From an uncultured Lachnospiraceae bacterium (GTDB lineage Bacteria; Bacillota; Clostridia; Lachnospirales; Lachnospiraceae), in the NCBI GenBank assembly GCA_910577765.1, contig CAJTOV010000008.1, positions 1 to 57,107 on the forward strand: 57,107 nt of DNA. The letters run 5' to 3'. Position numbers and translations under genes: made by a program. The stretch's first letter is position 1; each line of letters opens with the position of its first letter. Of this stretch, positions 33,843 to 42,787 are shown piece by piece. The notes beneath the pieces were generated by a model. The model made no database searches, was not told where the DNA came from, and saw nothing but the letters and a program-made list of their open reading frames with translations.

Positions 33843-36512
33843 CTAATCCCGTCCAGGCCCTAAGGACACGCCGGAGCTGGGACTGGGAGGCTGGGAGCCG
33901 CCGGGGGATACATAGCCTGGGCCAATGGGAGACGGCGTGGAGGGAGCCGTGGAAGGATCATCCTCCGGCAGAGCCGGAATCTCTGTGGCGTAATGTCCCG
34001 GACACCGGCGCGAAGGCATGGCAAAGGCCGAATCATCGGTGGAATCCGTAGCGTCCGCAGGCAGGGCGATGCGGATGCTGGGAACCTGGGGACAGGAGGC
34101 TTCCGGCAGCAGGCCGGTGGCTTCGCAGATAGTCACCAGGATGTGGACGTCACACACCTCGGTGGGTACGGTGCCTTTGGCGAAATATTCCGTATATACG
34201 GCATTGCCCCTGGCGTCTCCGGTGCATACGCCGGGGATGGCAAGCTTGCCGGATTTGCGGCAGATCTCCGCAGGCTCCACACTGTCAGGAACCGGGAATC
34301 CCGGGTCAGGCAGATTCTCGTGAACCCGGGTCATGATCTTCTTCCAGATATCCTTGTGGAAGGAGGTGCCGCCGTTCTGGCTGGTAAGCTTCTGGTTGTT
34401 GTCACAGCCGCCCCAGATTCCGGCGGTGTAGTGGGGAGTGAAGCCCACGAACCAGATGTCGTTGTTGCTGGTGGTGGTGCCGCTTTTGCCGGCATTGGAC
34501 ATGCCGGGAATATTGGCCCGGGTGCTGGTGGAGTTGACACTGACCCCGGACCGGGCAAACTTGCGGTTGCTTTCCATGGAGTCTTCCAGGGCACTGGTCA
34601 GAAGAAATGCCGTGGAATCCTTTAACACCCGGTGGGTTTCCGGCTCATTGTCAATGAGAATCTTGCCGTCATGGTCCAGAATCCGGGTGAAAAATATTGG
34701 TTTCGTGTATACGCCGCCATTGGCAATGGAGGCAAATGCAGCCGTCAGCTCTAAGTTGGTGACACCGTAGGTAAGGCCGCCCAGGGCCGTGGCAGGATTT
34801 AAGTCCGTATCCGTCAGGGTGGTGATACCGAAGTTTTCCGCATATTCCACGCCAAGCTGGGGCGATACGGTCTCCATCATACAGCGCACGGCTACGATGT
34901 TCATGGAATAGACGATTCCGTCCCGGATACTGGAATAACCCAGATATCCCTGGCTGTACCAGTTACGGAAGGTCTTGGTGCCGATGGTGTAGGGAGCATC
35001 GTAATAGACGGTTCCCAGGGTGGCGCCGCAGGTGTCAAGGGCAGGGGCAAAGGCCGTAATGACCTTGAAGGTGGAGCCTGGCTGACGCTTGGCACTGGTG
35101 GCCCGGTTGAAGGTCAGGTTGGCCGTCTTGGGGCCCCGGCCTCCGCTGATGGCTTTCACCTGGCCGGTGGCCTGGTCCATGATGACGAAGGATACCTGGG
35201 GCTGGAGCTTTTTGGAAATGCTTTCCCCCAGAATGGTGTCACCCTCGGCCAGCAGGTAGGCCTTGTAGGCATCCACATCGGCCTGGACCGCCTCCTCGGA
35301 ATTGTAGAGACCGTCAAATCCGTCCCGGAGCACCTGCCTGTGCCAGGACTTGACCGATTCCTCCGAATAGTGCTTTGTCTCCCCGTCTGCATGCTGTACG
35401 GAAAGACGGTACTCCAGGGAATAGCGGGTGACGGAATAATTGTCCGGGTTATTGACCTCGGAATCCACAATGGCCTGGATTACCGGGTCCTGGGTGGTGA
35501 TGATTTGCAGCCCGCCGCTGTAGAGCAGGTTGTGGGCCTGGGTATCCGTGTAGCCCAGCTTCTCCACCAGGGTATCCTTTACCTGCTGGGTAAGCTCGTC
35601 CGTAAAATAGCTGTAGGGGGTGGTACTCTCCCTGGAAACCAGGTCCACGTTCTGGATTCTGGCGTACACGTCGTCAGCCAGGGCTTCCTCCTGTTCTTCC
35701 TTGGTAATGTAGCCCTGTTCAAACATATACTGGAGAATGATCTTGCGTTTCTCCTCGTTGCGTTCCTTGCCGGTAATGGGATTCAGGCGCTCCGGGCTCT
35801 GGGTGATTCCTGCGATAACGGCGCACTCGGATAAGGTAAGCTCTGACACATCCTTGTCAAAATACCGCTTGGCAGCCACCTTGACCCCAAGGGTGTTCTT
35901 TCCTAAATTAATGGTGTTTAAATAGTTGGTGAGAATCAGCCTGCGGTCCATGGACTTGGTAAGCTGTACGGCCAGATACTGCTCCTGGAGCTTGCGCTCC
36001 AACTTGGCGCCGAAGCTGGTCTCCATACCGCCGTTAAACACGTTGTTCTTAATCAGCTGCTGGGTGATGGTGCTTCCGCCGCCGCTGTACTTACCGGTGA
36101 TAATGCCTACGGCTGCCCTGGAAATGGAGCGCAGGTCAATGCCGTTGTGCTTCCAGAACCGGGAATCCTCAATGGCCACAAAGGCATTGATCAGATCCTC
36201 GGGAAGCTCGTCAAAGGTGGCTTCCTCCCGGTTGGAACCGGCTGTCACCAGGGTATCCGTGAGATTTCCGGCGCTGTCATAGACCGTGGTGGCATATCCG
36301 ATGGGGACAATGCTGTCCACATTGACTTCCGGAGCGCTGTCAATGATTCCTTTGATCATGCCCACTCCGGCGCTGAACAGCACCAGACAGCCAAACAGAA
36401 GCAGGACAAAGCAGGTCTTGAAAAATGTCAGCACAATACGGGTCGTATATTTACTGCGGCTGGAACCGGCAGCAGCAATCTTTTTCTCTGTTGCGGTCTT
36501 TCCATAGTTCAT
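33843..36512 (-). CDS. Class A penicillin-binding protein (PBP1A type)
   Basis: Bifunctional peptidoglycan synthase, 889 residues. N-terminal cytosolic tail, one membrane helix (about 27-52), GT51 transglycosylase domain (AIEDSRFWKHNGID with catalytic E115; GGGSTITQQLIKN), then the transpeptidase domain: SxxK in GSTFK (S480), SxN in YSMN, KTG-like KSGTTTSN. A Pro/Ser/Gly-rich C-terminal tail follows a PASTA-free end. ATG 36512 follows GAAAGGAGG; an upstream ATG at 36548 lies ahead of the SD. Divergent from yigZ with its own TTGCAT-17-TATAAT promoter. Confidence 0.95.
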   Translation of the reverse strand: MNYGKTATEKKIAAAGSSRSKYTTRIVLTFFKTCFVLLLFGCLVLFSAGVGMIKGIIDSAPEVNVDSIVPIGYATTVYDSAGNLTDTLVTAGSNREEATFDELPEDLINAFVAIEDSRFWKHNGIDLRSISRAAVGIITGKYSGGGSTITQQLIKNNVFNGGMETSFGAKLERKLQEQYLAVQLTKSMDRRLILTNYLNTINLGKNTLGVKVAAKRYFDKDVSELTLSECAVIAGITQSPERLNPITGKERNEEKRKIILQYMFEQGYITKEEQEEALADDVYARIQNVDLVSRESTTPYSYFTDELTQQVKDTLVEKLGYTDTQAHNLLYSGGLQIITTQDPVIQAIVDSEVNNPDNYSVTRYSLEYRLSVQHADGETKHYSEESVKSWHRQVLRDGFDGLYNSEEAVQADVDAYKAYLLAEGDTILGESISKKLQPQVSFVIMDQATGQVKAISGGRGPKTANLTFNRATSAKRQPGSTFKVITAFAPALDTCGATLGTVYYDAPYTIGTKTFRNWYSQGYLGYSSIRDGIVYSMNIVAVRCMMETVSPQLGVEYAENFGITTLTDTDLNPATALGGLTYGVTNLELTAAFASIANGGVYTKPIFFTRILDHDGKILIDNEPETHRVLKDSTAFLLTSALEDSMESNRKFARSGVSVNSTSTRANIPGMSNAGKSGTTTSNNDIWFVGFTPHYTAGIWGGCDNNQKLTSQNGGTSFHKDIWKKIMTRVHENLPDPGFPVPDSVEPAEICRKSGKLAIPGVCTGDARGNAVYTEYFAKGTVPTEVCDVHILVTICEATGLLPEASCPQVPSIRIALPADATDSTDDSAFAMPSRRCPGHYATEIPALPEDDPSTAPSTPSPIGPGYVSPGGSQPPSPSSGVSLGPGRD

Positions 36513-36553
36513 AGGAGTTCCTCCTTTCAGGGTCATACAAAAACCCATCCTCC

Positions 36554-36582
36554 ATTATACCAAAAATGGAAGGACAATGCAA
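36554..36582 (-). promoter_or_regulatory. promoter of the PBP gene
   Basis: Minus strand: TTGCAT (36582-36577), 17-base spacer, TATAAT (36559-36554). Confidence 0.7.
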
Positions 36583-36588
36583 GCAAGC

Positions 36589-36617
36589 TTGCCAACCCGG
36601 CAGTTTCCTGCTATGAT
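36589..36617 (+). promoter_or_regulatory. promoter of yigZ
   Basis: TTGCCA (36589-36594), 17-base spacer, TATGAT (36612-36617). It is back to back with the PBP promoter, and repeat copy C lies between it and the yigZ start, so the repeat would be in the mRNA leader. Confidence 0.6.
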
Positions 36618-36621
36618 AAAG

Positions 36622-36700
36622 GATAACAGTTTGCGGGGCGGGGAAAACCGGGCAAAAACAGCCGTCAGGCTCGCCTGTAAGGCTGCTTTTGCCTGGTTAA
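36622..36700. repeat. MITE-like intergenic repeat, copy C
   Basis: GATAACAGTTTGCGGGGCGG followed by GGAAAACCGGGCAAAAACAG matches the reverse complement of copy B over about 40 bases. A hairpin CCGGGCAAAAACAGCC/GGCTGCTTTTGCCTGG (two mismatches) spans 36648-36696. Its right terminus is not recognisable. Confidence 0.75.
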
Positions 36701-36734
36701 GCCAAAACAGAGAGAAAGGTTACACGGATTATTT

Positions 36735-37388
36735 ATGGAAGAAAAATATAAGATTCTATACCAGGGCGGACAAGGGGAACTGACGGAGAAGAAGTCCCGG
36801 TTTATTGCCACCACCCGGCCGGTGGAGACAGAGGAAGAGGCGGCGGCCTTTGTGGAGGAGATGAAGAAAAAGTACTGGGATGCCAGGCACAACTGCTACG
36901 CCTACGTGATCGGGGACCGGGGCCAGACCGCCCGGTGCAGCGATGACGGGGAACCGGCCCAGACGGCAGGGCGGCCCATACTGGATGTGCTTCTGGGCGC
37001 CGGGGTGCGCAACGCCTGCGTGGTGGTGACCCGGTATTTCGGCGGAGTGCTTCTGGGCACCGGGGGACTTGTGCGGGCCTATTCCGGCGCAGCCCAGGAA
37101 GGCTTAAAGGCCAGCACCGTTGTGGAGAAATGCCTTGGCAGGAAGCTTCTCATTACCACGGATTACAACGGAATCGGAAAACTCCAGTATATAGCCGGAC
37201 AGATGGGGATTGTCATCCGGGACACCCAGTACACGGACCAGGTGACAGCCGTCCTGGTGGTTCCCGCAGACCAGGTTTCCAGTCTGGAAAAGCAGGTGAC
37301 GGAGAAGACCAGCGGGCGGGCACAGATTGTGGACGGCGGCACTCTTTACTATGCCATGTCCGGCAGGGAAATGATTCTGTTTGACTAA
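36735..37388 (+). CDS. yigZ: YigZ/IMPACT family protein
   Basis: 217 residues: UPF0029 domain with KKSRFIATTRPVETEEEA, HNCYAYVIG, CSDDGEPAQTAGRPIL and VVVTRYFGGVLLGTGGLVRAYS, then a C-terminal ferredoxin-like DUF1949 domain. Related to the translation-linked IMPACT protein; function in bacteria is unclear. The ribosome site is poor (AAAGG 15 bases upstream), so translation may be modest. Confidence 0.92.
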   Translation: MEEKYKILYQGGQGELTEKKSRFIATTRPVETEEEAAAFVEEMKKKYWDARHNCYAYVIGDRGQTARCSDDGEPAQTAGRPILDVLLGAGVRNACVVVTRYFGGVLLGTGGLVRAYSGAAQEGLKASTVVEKCLGRKLLITTDYNGIGKLQYIAGQMGIVIRDTQYTDQVTAVLVVPADQVSSLEKQVTEKTSGRAQIVDGGTLYYAMSGREMILFD

Positions 37389-37392
37389 GCCC

Positions 37393-37421
37393 TTGCATTC
37401 TTTTCCAATCAATGTTATATT
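37393..37421 (+). promoter_or_regulatory. promoter of typA
   Basis: TTGCAT (37393-37398), 17-base spacer, TATATT (37416-37421). Confidence 0.6.
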
Positions 37422-37458
37422 TATAAATCAATAACAAGAGATTTGAGGAAGAACCATT

Positions 37459-39288
37459 ATGAAAATGAAAAGAGAAGATGTAAGAAATGTTGCAATTATT
37501 GCCCATGTGGATCATGGCAAGACCACCCTGGTGGACGGCCTCTTAAAGCAGAGCGGCGTGTTCCGGGAGAACCAGGAGGTGGCAGAGCGTGTCATGGATT
37601 CCAACGATCTTGAGCGGGAGCGGGGAATCACCATCCTGTCCAAGAATACGGCAGTATTTTATAAAGATACCAAGATCAATATTATCGATACACCCGGACA
37701 TGCGGACTTTGGAGGCGAGGTAGAGCGGGTCCTTAAGATGGTCAACGGCGTGATTCTGGTGGTGGATGCCTACGAAGGCCCCATGCCCCAGACCAAGTTC
37801 GTGCTCCAGAAGGCCCTGGAGCTGGATCTGTCGGTGATTGTCTGTATCAACAAGGTGGACCGCCCTGAGGCAAGGTGTGAGGAGGTCATGGACGAGGTGC
37901 TGGAGCTTCTCATGGACCTGGACGCATCCGACGCCCAGCTGGACTGCCCCTTCCTCTTTGCTTCCGCCCGGGCAGGATTTGCCAAACGGGAGATGGATGA
38001 TCCGGAGGTGGATATGAGCCCCCTGTTTGAGACGGTGATCGGTCATATTCCGGCGCCGGAGGGAGACCCGGATGCCGATACCCAGATGCTGATCAGTACC
38101 ATTGATTACAACGAATACGTGGGAAGAATCGGCGTAGGCAAGCTGGACAACGGAGGCCTCAGGTCCAACCAGGAATGCGTCATTGTCAACCACCATGACC
38201 CGGACAAGCTGCGGAAGGTGAAGATCGGAAAGCTCTACCTGTTTGACGGCCTGAACCGGATGGAGGTCCAGGAGGCCCGGATCGGTGATATTGTGGCAGT
38301 GTCCGGCATCTCGGAGCTGCACATCGGGGATACCATATGCAGCCCGGACCACCCGGAGTCCATTCCCTTCCAGAAGATATCCGAGCCTACCATTGCCATG
38401 AACTTTATGGTCAATGACAGTCCCCTGGCAGGCCAGGAGGGCAAATACGTTACCTCCCGCCACATCCGGGAACGGCTGTTCCGGGAGCTGAATACCGATG
38501 TCAGTCTCCGGGTGGAGGAGACCGATTCCCCGGACTGCTTTAAAGTATCGGGCCGGGGGGAGCTGCACTTGTCAGTGCTTATTGAGAACATGCGCCGGGA
38601 GGGCTTTGAGTTTGCAGTCAGCAAGGCAGAGGTGCTGTATAAATATAATGAGAGAAACCAGAAGCTGGAGCCCATGGAACTGGCCTATGTGGACGTGCCG
38701 GAGGAATTCACCGGCTCGGTGATCCAGAAGCTGACCAACCGCAAAGGCGAGCTTCAGGGAATGAGCCCGGCCAACGGAGGCTACACCCGTCTGGAGTTTG
38801 CCATTCCTTCCAGGGGACTGATCGGCTACCGGGGAGAATTTATGACCGACACCAAGGGAAACGGGATCATGAACACCATTTTCGACGGCTACGGCCCTTA
38901 CAAGGGGGACCTTGCCTACCGCAAGACCGGCTCCCTGATCGCTTATGAAAGCGGCGAGACCATTACCTACGGCCTGTTCAACGCCCAGGACCGGGGAATC
39001 CTGTTTGTGGGACCGGGGGAAAAGGTATATGCGGGAATGGTCATCGGGCAGAACCCCAAGGCCGAGGACATTGAGGTCAATGTCTGCAAGACCAAGAAGC
39101 TGACCAACACCCGTTCCTCCAGCGCCGACGAGGCCTTAAAGCTGGTACCCAAAAAGATCATGAGCCTGGAGCAGTGCCTGGAATTTATTGATACTGACGA
39201 GCTTCTGGAGGTGACACCGGAGAACTTAAGAATCCGCAAGAAGATTTTGGACCCCACCTTAAGAAAGCGGGCATCCTTTAAAAAGTAG
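37459..39288 (+). CDS. typA: Translational GTPase TypA/BipA
   Basis: Ribosome-binding GTPase needed for assembly and stress adaptation. 609 residues: G1 AHVDHGKTTLVDGLL, ERERGITILSKN, DTPGHADFGGEVER, NKVDRPEARC, then the EF-G-like domains and the BipA-specific C terminus (NTRSSSADEALKLVPKKIMSLEQ pattern). Starts at ATG 37459; the ATG two codons later is equivalent. Confidence 0.97.
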   Translation: MKMKREDVRNVAIIAHVDHGKTTLVDGLLKQSGVFRENQEVAERVMDSNDLERERGITILSKNTAVFYKDTKINIIDTPGHADFGGEVERVLKMVNGVILVVDAYEGPMPQTKFVLQKALELDLSVIVCINKVDRPEARCEEVMDEVLELLMDLDASDAQLDCPFLFASARAGFAKREMDDPEVDMSPLFETVIGHIPAPEGDPDADTQMLISTIDYNEYVGRIGVGKLDNGGLRSNQECVIVNHHDPDKLRKVKIGKLYLFDGLNRMEVQEARIGDIVAVSGISELHIGDTICSPDHPESIPFQKISEPTIAMNFMVNDSPLAGQEGKYVTSRHIRERLFRELNTDVSLRVEETDSPDCFKVSGRGELHLSVLIENMRREGFEFAVSKAEVLYKYNERNQKLEPMELAYVDVPEEFTGSVIQKLTNRKGELQGMSPANGGYTRLEFAIPSRGLIGYRGEFMTDTKGNGIMNTIFDGYGPYKGDLAYRKTGSLIAYESGETITYGLFNAQDRGILFVGPGEKVYAGMVIGQNPKAEDIEVNVCKTKKLTNTRSSSADEALKLVPKKIMSLEQCLEFIDTDELLEVTPENLRIRKKILDPTLRKRASFKK

Positions 39289-39417
39289 TGGCTGCCGGGG
39301 CCTGCGGTATTTGTCATAATCTGACGAGCGGAAATCCTCATATTGCTTAAATGGACGTCATAAACTTTATACTAGCGATAAGCAAATATGAAAAATGAAA
39401 GAGGAGAGAAAAGTACC

Positions 39418-40059
39418 ATGTCAGAAAAAGTAATTGAAAACAATCGGGTAAGCGTTATTGGGGAAATTGTTTCGGGATTTACCTTCAGCCATGAGGTGTT
39501 CGGGGAAGGGTTTTATGTGGTGGATGTGGCTGTCAACCGGCTCAGTGAGCAGGCGGATATCATTCCCCTGATGATCTCGGAGCGGCTGATCAATGTGCAG
39601 GAAGATTACCGTGGGTGCACGATTGAGGCAATCGGGCAGTTCCGTTCCTATAACCGCCATGAGGGAGTGAAGAACCGACTGGTTCTCTCCGTGTTTGTGC
39701 GGGAAGTGAATTTTATGGAGGAATTTACGGATTATACCAAGACCAACCAGATCTTTCTGGACGGGTATATCTGCAAGGTTCCGATCTACCGGAAGACTCC
39801 TCTGGGCCGGGAGATCGCTGATCTTCTGCTGGCGGTAAACCGCCCTTATGGGAAATCCGATTACATACCCTGCATCGCCTGGGGAAGGAATGCCAGGTTT
39901 GCCTCCGGGTTTGAAGTGGGGACCCGGGTGCGGATCTGGGGAAGGGTCCAGAGCCGGGAATACACCAAGAAAATCAGTGAGACCGAATGCGAAAAGCGGG
40001 TAGCCTATGAGGTCTCCATCAGCAAGCTGGAATGCGGGGAAGAGGAAGCAGCAAAGTAA
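39418..40059 (+). CDS. Single-stranded DNA-binding-like protein with two OB-fold halves
   Basis: 213 residues. Each half looks like an SSB-type OB strand set: VIGEIVSGFTFSHEVFGEGF, VAVNRLSEQADIIPLMISERL, then IFLDGYICKVPIYRKTPLGRE, LLLAVNRPYGKSDYIPCIAWGRNA and VRIWGRVQSREYTKK. This tandem form is common in Lachnospiraceae and distinct from the replicative SSB; its role is not established. ATG 39418 after GAGGAG is preferred over the ATG at 39388. Confidence 0.85.
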   Translation: MSEKVIENNRVSVIGEIVSGFTFSHEVFGEGFYVVDVAVNRLSEQADIIPLMISERLINVQEDYRGCTIEAIGQFRSYNRHEGVKNRLVLSVFVREVNFMEEFTDYTKTNQIFLDGYICKVPIYRKTPLGREIADLLLAVNRPYGKSDYIPCIAWGRNARFASGFEVGTRVRIWGRVQSREYTKKISETECEKRVAYEVSISKLECGEEEAAK

Positions 40060-40145
40060 CAGAACGTTACCGTCCGGACGGCAAACCGGCCGTCGGAACC
40101 GTAACAGCAGGAAGTCTGGCAGCCGTCCAGACCGGAACGGTTTCT
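40060..40145. repeat. Intergenic repeat-like segment, copy G
   Basis: Holds GTAACAGAACGTTAC, a CCGTCCGGACGG palindrome, and CCGGCCGTCGGAACCGTAACAG, whose reverse complement (CTGTTACGGTTCCGACGG) resembles the ends of the other repeats. Similarity is limited to the terminus. Confidence 0.45.
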
Positions 40146-40166
40146 AAGGCTACAAAGGAGTACAGA

Positions 40167-40670
40167 ATGAATACTGGAAAGATTGAAGTCATCCATGGCG
40201 ATGGAGACTGTGGAAAAACCTCCCTTGCCATGGGGCGGGGCATTGAGGCACTGACCAGGCAGAAGGATGTGATTGTGATCCAGTTTGTCAGGGGAAGCAA
40301 AGACCAGGGGAATATGGAGGTGGTGAGCCGGCTGGAGCCGGAGATGAAGGTGTTCTGCTTCGAGAAAGCAGACAGGGATTTTGACCAGCTGTCGGAGGAA
40401 GAGAAGCAGGAGGAATACTTAAATATCCGCAACGGTCTCAATTATGCCAGGAAGGTGCTGGCGACAGGAGAATGCGACCTGCTGGTGCTGGACGGGATTT
40501 TGAAGCTTCTGGGACCTGGCATTCTCAAGGAGGAGGAGCTTACACAGCTTCTGGATTCCAGGGATGAGGCGGATGTGGTTCTCACCGGGGATGTGGTCCC
40601 GGACTGGCTTTGCAGCCAGGCGGACCGGATCGAACAGATATTACTGGATAAAGCAGATATGAAAAAGTGA
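40167..40670 (+). CDS. CobO/BtuR-like corrinoid adenosyltransferase-family ATPase
   Basis: 167 residues with the CobA/CobO layout: an N-terminal P-loop (KIEVIHGDGDCGKTSLAMG), VIVIQFVRGSKDQGNM, then ARKVLATGECDLLVLDGIL and VVLTGDVVPDWLCSQADRI. The family's GNGKGKTT loop is altered to GDGDCGKTS, which has one more residue and fits an ordinary Walker A pattern. No cobalamin gene is nearby; the gene lies 27 bases before dapA. Start after AAAGGAG. It may adenosylate a corrinoid or be a repurposed ATPase. Confidence 0.75.
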   Translation: MNTGKIEVIHGDGDCGKTSLAMGRGIEALTRQKDVIVIQFVRGSKDQGNMEVVSRLEPEMKVFCFEKADRDFDQLSEEEKQEEYLNIRNGLNYARKVLATGECDLLVLDGILKLLGPGILKEEELTQLLDSRDEADVVLTGDVVPDWLCSQADRIEQILLDKADMKK

Positions 40671-40697
40671 CAGAATACAGATGAAGGAGGATTTGTT

Positions 40698-41582
40698 ATG
40701 GCGATTTTTGAAGGAGCAGGCGTTGCGCTGGTGACCCCGTTTCGTGAAGACGGGGAAGTGAATTATGAGAAGCTGGAGGAGCTTCTGGAAGAGCAGATCG
40801 CAGGCGGCACGGACGCGATTATTTCCTGCGGTACTACCGGGGAGTCTTCCACCATGAGCCATGAGGAGCATGTGGAAGTGGTGCGTTTCACCTGCCAGAA
40901 GGTAAAGGGACGGATTCCGGTGATTGCAGGAACCGGCTCCAACTCCACAAAAGAGGCAGTTTACCTGTCCCGGGAGGCCCAGAAGGCCGGGGCTGACGGG
41001 TTGCTTCTGGTGACTCCTTACTACAATAAGGCTACCCAGGGGGGACTGGTCACCCACTTTAAGAAGATTGCAGAGTCTGTCTCCATTCCGGTTCTGCTGT
41101 ACCATATTCCGGGACGTACCGGGGTGACCATGACCCCGGAGACCATTGTGACCCTCTGTAAGGAGGTTCCCAACATTGTAGGCGTCAAGGAAGCCAGCGG
41201 CAACTTCTCAGCCATCGCTAAGATCATGCACCTGGCAGAGGGCTGTGTGGACCTGTATTCCGGCAATGATGACCAGATCGTGCCCCTGATGTCCCTGGGC
41301 GGCAAGGGCGTTATTTCGGTTCTCTCCAACGTGGCTCCGGCCCAGACCCATGAGATCTGCGCTTCCTGGCTCAGGGGGGATGTGAAGAAGAGTATGCAGA
41401 TGCAGCTGGATGCCCTTCCCCTGGTGGATGCCCTGTTCTGTGAGGTGAATCCCATTCCGGTGAAGGCGGCTCTTAATCTGATGGGGAAGGAAGCAGGACC
41501 TTTGCGTCTGCCCCTTACGGAGATGGAGCCGGAGCACAAGGAACGGCTGGCCAGGGCCATGAAGGATTACGGAATTCTGTAA
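40698..41582 (+). CDS. dapA: 4-hydroxy-tetrahydrodipicolinate synthase
   Basis: First committed step to lysine, diaminopimelate and dipicolinic acid: pyruvate plus aspartate semialdehyde. 294 residues, TIM barrel with GTTGESSTMSHEEH, LLLVTPYYNKATQGGL, LYHIPGRTGV (Tyr) and the Schiff-base lysine in IVGVKEASGN. GGAGG 11 bases ahead of ATG. Followed by dapB. No lysine riboswitch was found upstream. Feeds the spore DPA handled by SpoVA. Confidence 0.97.
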   Translation: MAIFEGAGVALVTPFREDGEVNYEKLEELLEEQIAGGTDAIISCGTTGESSTMSHEEHVEVVRFTCQKVKGRIPVIAGTGSNSTKEAVYLSREAQKAGADGLLLVTPYYNKATQGGLVTHFKKIAESVSIPVLLYHIPGRTGVTMTPETIVTLCKEVPNIVGVKEASGNFSAIAKIMHLAEGCVDLYSGNDDQIVPLMSLGGKGVISVLSNVAPAQTHEICASWLRGDVKKSMQMQLDALPLVDALFCEVNPIPVKAALNLMGKEAGPLRLPLTEMEPEHKERLARAMKDYGIL

Positions 41583-41607
41583 GGATGTGACGGAAGAGGA
41601 GACCAAT

Positions 41608-42375
41608 ATGACAAGGATTATCATGCACGGCTGCAACGGCGCCATGGGGCGGACCATCACCGGTCTGGCCGGAGACATGGAAGATGTAGAGATTGTGGCA
41701 GGAGTGGACGTGAATACCCGGGAGAACGGGGCATACCCGGTATTTTCCTCCCTGGATGCCTGCACGGTGGAGGCGGATGTGGTCATTGACTTTGCATCTG
41801 CCAAAGCCGTGGACGGGCTTTTGGAATACTGCGGCAGAAAGAAGCTGCCGGTGGTGGTCTGCACCACAGGGCTGACCCCGGAGCAGGTACAGAAGGTGGA
41901 GGACACATCCAGGAAGACGGCGGTTCTGCGTTCCGCCAACATGTCCCTGGGAGTCAATACCCTGATGAAGCTGCTCCAGGATGCGGCCAGGGTGCTGGCC
42001 GGAGCAGGCTTTGACATTGAGATCGTGGAAAAGCACCACAACCAGAAGGTGGACGCGCCCAGCGGCACGGCCCTGGCCCTGGCCGATTCCATCAACCAGG
42101 CCATGGACCGGCAGTATGTTTACAAATATGACCGGACAAAGGAGCGGGTAAAACGGGACAAAAAGGAGATCGGAATCCAGGCAGTCCGCGGAGGCTCCAT
42201 TGTAGGGGAGCATGAGGTGATCTTTGCCGGACAGGACGAGGTGGTGACCTTCAGCCATACGGCTTATTCCAAGGCAATTTTCGGAAAAGGCGCCCTGGAA
42301 GCTGCCAGGTTCCTGGCAGGCAGGCAGGCCGGACTGTACGACATGTCCCATGTAATCGGAGCTTCACGGAACTGA
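41608..42375 (+). CDS. dapB: 4-hydroxy-tetrahydrodipicolinate reductase
   Basis: Reduces the DapA product. 255 residues: NAD(P) motif IIMHGCNGAMGRTITG, STT-type loop VVCTTGLTPEQ, active site EKHHNQKVDAPSGTA, and HTAYSKAIFGKGALEAARFL. A GTG at 41587 is in frame but 2 bases from its SD, while GAGGAG lies 7 bases before ATG 41608. Directly follows dapA. Confidence 0.96.
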   Translation: MTRIIMHGCNGAMGRTITGLAGDMEDVEIVAGVDVNTRENGAYPVFSSLDACTVEADVVIDFASAKAVDGLLEYCGRKKLPVVVCTTGLTPEQVQKVEDTSRKTAVLRSANMSLGVNTLMKLLQDAARVLAGAGFDIEIVEKHHNQKVDAPSGTALALADSINQAMDRQYVYKYDRTKERVKRDKKEIGIQAVRGGSIVGEHEVIFAGQDEVVTFSHTAYSKAIFGKGALEAARFLAGRQAGLYDMSHVIGASRN

Positions 42376-42478
42376 CCGGCCAGTGCCATAAAATTTTTCA
42401 ATTTCTGGCAGCAGGCCAATGTATGACATTTTTCTTTTGACGCATACTATCCTTAACAAACGAAAGGAGAGTATGTTT

Positions 42479-42781
42479 ATGAAGAAAATCAGATTATCTG
42501 TAGTTGTGTTCCTCATGGCCATGACCATGGTGACCCTGACGGCATGCGGTGACAACAGCAGTTCTGCCCAGCAGACTACCACAGCCCAGGAAACCCAGAC
42601 CACCTCCGGTACTTCCGCAGCCGGAACAGCAGGCACTACCTCCGGGACCGCCACCACGGCAGCGGAGAGCAGCGGCGGTGTGATCAACGGCATCATCGAT
42701 GATGTGGAGCAGGGTGTCAATGATATGACCGGCGGAAATAAGAACACCGGTACCATGGCATCCGGCGAGGGCAACAATTAA
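42479..42781 (+). CDS. Small Thr/Ser/Ala-rich lipoprotein
   Basis: 100 residues. Signal peptide ending in lipobox TLTAC (Cys about residue 23), then a low-complexity linker rich in Thr, Ser, Ala and Gln, a short GGVINGIIDDVEQGVND segment and a Gly/Asn-rich tail. Predicted surface lipoprotein; no function recognised. ATG 42479 is chosen over ATG 42473 because AAAGGAG would be only 3 bases from the latter. Confidence 0.8.
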   Translation: MKKIRLSVVVFLMAMTMVTLTACGDNSSSAQQTTTAQETQTTSGTSAAGTAGTTSGTATTAAESSGGVINGIIDDVEQGVNDMTGGNKNTGTMASGEGNN

Positions 42782-42787
42782 AGACAG

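Noticed and set aside
40060..40697. Possible lysine riboswitch controlling dapA
   Set aside because: Upstream of dapA lies the CobO-like gene with only a 27-base gap, and the 107 bases before that gene show repeat-like palindromes rather than a lysine aptamer.
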